From positions 30,950,574 to 31,014,573 of the forward strand of contig NC_044919.1 of NCBI RefSeq assembly GCF_003576645.1: DNA of 64,000 nt, given 5' to 3'. The notes below the pieces were generated by a model, which worked only from the letters and a program-made list of their open reading frames with translations, was not told the origin of the DNA and made no database searches. Positions 59,749 through 64,000 of this stretch are shown one piece after another. Position numbers and translations under genes: made by a program. This DNA comes from Ipomoea triloba. Taxonomy: Eukaryota > Streptophyta > Magnoliopsida > Solanales > Convolvulaceae. Every line of letters begins with the position of its first letter. Positions within the stretch are counted from its first letter, which is position 1.

Positions 59749-62552
59749 AAGGAATCTTGTATGGGATGGGAGCTGAGAGAGTGATAAGGTGGTGATAAAC
59801 CAACGATCAACAACGTTATCAGTCGCAGAAAGAAGGGATAAAAATGGAGTAAAAAAGAATGAATTTCCGTAGGGGAAACGGTGGGCTGTAGCTATAGGGA
59901 TTGCGAAGAATCTGTGGATGTGGGCCCGGGGTGACCCATTCATTCATTCAGATTAGATATTATAGAATATAGATAGATTTTTTTTTTAAATTATAGATAA
60001 ATATAAAATATCCATTTGTATTGTTGTGTCGTGTCCTATTGGCTCACATCCTCACACAACTACTATTCAACCAATTTTGTAAATATCTATTAAGTTTATA
60101 CATAAATTAATTATATCAAACTTAGAGTGTATTTCGCAACATTACCAACTACCAAGTATATTTTCTATAACATGAATGCACTTTACATATTGTCTAATTC
60201 ACAAGTACTTTTTTTTTAGAAACACACTTATAGAATTGCAAGTCTCATCTCTTTCTAATTTAATATTGAGTACTGAAAATAACAATAAAATATACGAAAA
60301 AGATAGTATTTAAGTACAGTTAGCAATAACTAATTGCTAACATGCTAACAAAATTAGACTATTGTCAAATTTAAATGCTTTAATTAGACTTTTTAAATTC
60401 AAAAACCATGTTATATTGACTTATTTCAACCATATTCTAATTATTATTCACAAGCTAAGTGACATTAAATAAGAAGCCCAACACTATGATTTTCTAAAAA
60501 TAAAAGCATGACTCATGCAGGTAACGGCAAATAATGTACCTTCAGTACAAAAATAGTGTACCCTAAAATAAAAGATACATTATCTTTGTATTGAAGGTAC
60601 ATTATTTTTATACTGTAGGTACATTATTTGATAGTATATATCAAATAATGTACCTTCAGTACAAAAATAGTGTACCCTAAAATAATGTACTTACAATACA
60701 AAAATAATGTACTTTTTATTTTTGGTCCACACAACTGTGTGGACCATGGTCCATGCAATAATGATTGGGCATGTAACACCTTCAAAGACAACATACACAG
60801 GCTTGCAAAAAATTAAAAGACAACATACACAGAGAAATAAGTTAAGCGTCCGGCCTTCAAGGGATAAGGACAGGTGCCTCTCATTATATATAAATAAATA
60901 AATATTAGAATAAGATTGGTAGGAACCAAATCATCTTATCTTAATCAACGCCACTCATTTTTATATTGAGCACTAAGTAACGCACTAACGCATGCGCGAT
61001 TTAAAATTTATATCATTGATCAGGGTCATACAGCATTATGGATCCTAAATTGAAACGACAAAGTACAAAATTTATATTCGTAAGGTATAAAATTTCATAA
61101 CACGAAACGAAAAAGAAAAAGAAAAAAAAAAAAAAAAAAGAAGACACAAGACACATACACATGTTATATATTTACTTATTTTTTTAAATCTGATTTAGGT
61201 ACATAATTTGTGTTCATAGACACAATTTTAAAGCACAAAATACAAAAAATTCATAACATAAGAGACAATTACTAATTTGTTTCGGTGTAAAATTTCATAT
61301 AACACAAAACACAAAAATTTACAATATAAGACACATATACGTGCAGCAGAGTCCACATTACATTGTGAACCCTAGTCCAAGATTGTGCATGATCATCAAA
61401 TAATTGTGTTATGGGCCAGAACATGTAACTTCAATTCCAAGCTTATAAGCATCTAAATAACTATTCAATAATAATCTTCATACTTACAGAGTTAACATGA
61501 CATGATTTATTAGTGTATACATTTATGTATTGGTCACGAAATTTTCTCGTTATCCAAAAATATATAAACATGTATTATTAGATGCCGAGACTATGTACCT
61601 CAGCTCACTACTAGCTACCTAAACACATCTCTTAATGCGTGACGAGTTTTCTTTTCAATTATAATTTTGATACTTACACATGAACAAGGCTTACTCCGTT
61701 TACACCTTTAGATAATAGTTACGAGTTTATTTCGTCATAAAAAAATATATAAACATTTATTAGATACCGTGTATGGATACTCCACTCCTACCCCAAATCT
61801 ATCCTAAACTCATGATAATAAAAGTTTTCTTTTCCCTACCTAACTAGCCACTACCCAAACCATCATATTAGGGTTCGGAATGATTGGGTACCCGAAAATA
61901 CCCAACCATTTGTCATTTCGAGTTGAGGCAATTTGTAAACTAACTACTATTGCAACGATAAGTCTGTAATGTCATTTGTGCGTTGAGAATTTCGAACAAT
62001 TTTCTTTTTAAAATAAGAATCAAAATTTGTGAAGGTCTACCGAGCCTGACCTCAAAATAGTTGGGATACTGATATGTTGTGAAACAAAAGAAAAGAAAAA
62101 TTATACAACGCCAGGTTGTAAGATGGTCCCACCGTTCTTAAAATTGCTAAAACGCTCTAAAAAAATTACTTTTTTCTGTCTTAATCAGTTATTACTTAAC
62201 ATTTGATAAACTTTGTTTTTTGTGTTTATCAAAGTTGTTGATAACTACTACTCATCTAACCAATGGCATTTTACAAAAAAGAAATAAAAATAAAAAAATT
62301 AACCAATGGCATAATGCAACTGTGGACACCTGGAACATCGAGTGGCCCAATCACAATGCTTATCTTTTTAATATTATCCGACAAAAAGTACAAGTCTACA
62401 GCTAAAAAGCAAAACACACAAAAGAGTTGTCGTTTCGAGATAGGAGAACATACAAGAATATTCGAACCATTCAGGTATCTTTCTAATTCTAATGGATAAG
62501 GGATTAAGTCTTAAGGAGTAGTTTGGTTCACGGAAAAGGGATTAAGTCTTAA
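59746..62552. other. Intergenic region upstream of DUF760
   Basis: No gene. It holds the DUF760 promoter region, a TGGACC-type repeat (60527-60760), an A-run near 61110-61140 and otherwise AT-rich unclassified DNA. Confidence 0.5.
60527..60760. repeat. TGGACC-type dispersed repeat with internal duplication
   Basis: CAAATAATGTACCTTCAGTA and the following 22 bases occur twice (60527 and 60647) around an inverted segment. The right end has GGTCCACACAACTGTGTGGACC, a near-perfect palindrome. Confidence 0.55.
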
Positions 62553-62573
62553 GGAGTAGTTTGGTTCACGGAA
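62498..62573. repeat. 38-bp tandem duplication at a MITE end
   Basis: A unit starting AAGGGATTAAGTCTTAAGG is present at 62498 and 62536. It includes the first bases of the adjacent MITE. Confidence 0.8.
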
Positions 62574-63091
62574 TGTTAGATTACCTTAGAGAATGTTAGA
62601 TTGCTGGGAATGTTAGATTACTGGGAATGTTAGATTCCTGTGTTTGGTAAAAATTAGGCTATATAATATAAACATGCATGTTTGGTTGAATTTATTGTTT
62701 ATGTTATAATGGTTATTTTACCTTAATACTCTCATATTGCAAATATGAACATGTGTCAAACTGCTACAATATAATGTTCTTTCTTTTCCAAATTTATGTT
62801 TTCTCATATCTAGTCCTCTTTCATAAAAATAAAATAAATAAAATAAAGTTCAAAAATCAAGCTTTCACCTTGATGTATGTTAAGGGCAAAGAATGTAAAA
62901 TGGCAAGGGAATCTAACATTACCTAAGATGAGCAAGGGAATCACATTCCCTAAAAAACAAGAAAAAGTGTGATGTGGAGGCAATGTTTGATTCCATGGGA
63001 ATGTTATATAACTCCAACCAAACATAGGAATGTTAGATAAACAACCCAATATAACCCTAGTTATCCTATATAACCCGAACCAAACGCCCCC
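62553..63091. mobile_element. PIF/Harbinger-like MITE
   Basis: Ends GGAGTAGTTTGGTTC and GGGGGCGTTTGGTTC (complement of right end) are flanked by a TAA trinucleotide on both sides (62550-62552, 63092-63094). A 3-bp TWA duplication and G-rich/GTTTGGTT ends fit PIF/Harbinger. Internal GGAATGTTAGATTAC repeats, no ORF. Confidence 0.65.
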
Positions 63092-63696
63092 TAAGGGGTG
63101 TCACAAAGACACAGACTCACAGTAAAGCTTTGGTTTTGGACTGACTACTCAATCTAATTAACAGGGGTTGCACTTTCATATTAATCTCATTTTCGTGTCG
63201 AGTAAAATGATAAAAGATGGTATTTCAAAACAAAAAAATTTGCAAAAGATAATAAAATATTTTTCATAGATTTGAATCCAAATTTTTTTATTAAAAAAAA
63301 GAAGAGATACACATTATCTTATCAATGTCATATGAGTTTTGTGATATTGATTTGAATACATATCCTTTCTTGCCTTATTACCTTAATTTAGAATTAACAT
63401 TAACTAGTTTATGTCAGCAATTAAACTACAAATCGAGCTGCAAAAATAATACAATTGAACTTCATTCCTAAAAAACTCAATACAGACCCTTTTAAACTAA
63501 TAACATGCAATTTTCACGTATTAGTCATGTAAGCTATAACATGTTGAATATATAGTTTTAAAATTTAATTGCACTTTTTGATTAGTTTAATGGGTCTTGA
63601 TGAAAGTTTTTTTTTATAATGCTTAATTGCACTATTTGATCAACTTAGATTTTTAATTATTTCTCTTTTGAAAACTGTCAAACAATAAATTAAACT

Positions 63697-64000
63697 AGGG
63701 GTGTGTTTGGTTGGGGGGTTTAGGCATAAGGTATGGGTATCAAAGTGATTGTTAGTGTTTGGTTGATAGGTTTTGTGAATGCTACTATGGGTTTGGAATA
63801 CCCCATTAATGGCAAAACGCATACCCTTATTAAATAAGGGTTTCATCTTCCTTCATCATTTCTTCCCCAACTATTAATAATCATTCCCATTCCACCCAAC
63901 TACCAAACATGCTAAATACTTTCACCAAAACTCATTACCCTTACCAAGTATTTGATACCCATTCCGATTCCGATTCCCATGTGCGAACCAAACGCACCCT
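63697..64000. mobile_element. PIF/Harbinger-like MITE (reaches window end)
   Basis: Left end GGGGTGTGTTTGGTTGG and right-end complement AGGGTGCGTTTGGTTCG. The interior has further inverted blocks around GGGTATCAAA/TTTGATACCC. The second TSD would lie beyond 64000. Confidence 0.6.

Noticed and set aside
59275..59784. Arg-rich 169-codon plus-strand frame
   Set aside because: Antisense of DUF760 exon 1 and its CT-rich leader.

Overview
This is nuclear DNA from a flowering plant, probably a eudicot; I cannot name the genus. The evidence is large AT-rich intergenic stretches, GT-AG introns, dense MITEs, SINEs and (TA)n runs, and intron-containing genes for a membrane P450, a ceQORH-type quinone oxidoreductase and a plastid DUF760 protein. 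All recognisable host genes are on the minus strand.

Layout. (1) 1-22.7 kb: a tandem cluster of four CYP82-like cytochrome P450 genes. The first is cut by the window edge. The second has a 14-codon in-frame deletion plus an assembly duplication. The third is intact. The fourth has a one-base frameshift. The spacers hold SINEs, a 9-bp-TSD Mutator MITE, a 1-kb foldback element and a LINE tail. (2) 22.7-47 kb: a Mutator-like transposon (MULE) inserted between (TA)n runs. It carries a plus-strand Ulp1-like (C48) cysteine peptidase gene of 11 exons and a convergent minus-strand FAR1/MULE transposase gene. This resembles the Kaonashi-type MULEs described in other plants. The element looks about 20.5 kb long, but it is inflated. 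At each single-N gap (29838, 31967, 33592, 35872, 39979) the next contig starts again inside the previous one, so exons are repeated two to four times. Collapsing the overlaps gives roughly 10.7 kb. (3) 47-49 kb: small repeats and a 678-bp retroposed insertion with a perfect 16-bp target-site duplication. (4) 49.4-55.4 kb: two tandem ceQORH-like genes, the left one decayed and the right one intact (333 codons). An 89-bp P450 relic and a TIR element lie between them. (5) 57.0-59.7 kb: a two-exon DUF760 gene (UV-B-induced chloroplast protein family). (6) 59.7-64 kb: no gene seen, with two PIF/Harbinger-like MITEs.

The P450, quinone reductase and DUF760 genes show no evident joint pathway. The P450s could be a specialised-metabolism cluster, but no partner enzymes of other classes are present. 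I did not find a clearly undescribed system. The most unusual content is the peptidase-carrying MULE, whose two genes each carry one disabling change, and the systematic unmerged-contig structure that any reader must correct for. Splice sites were placed by eye from GT/AG signals, frame continuity and alignment between paralogues.
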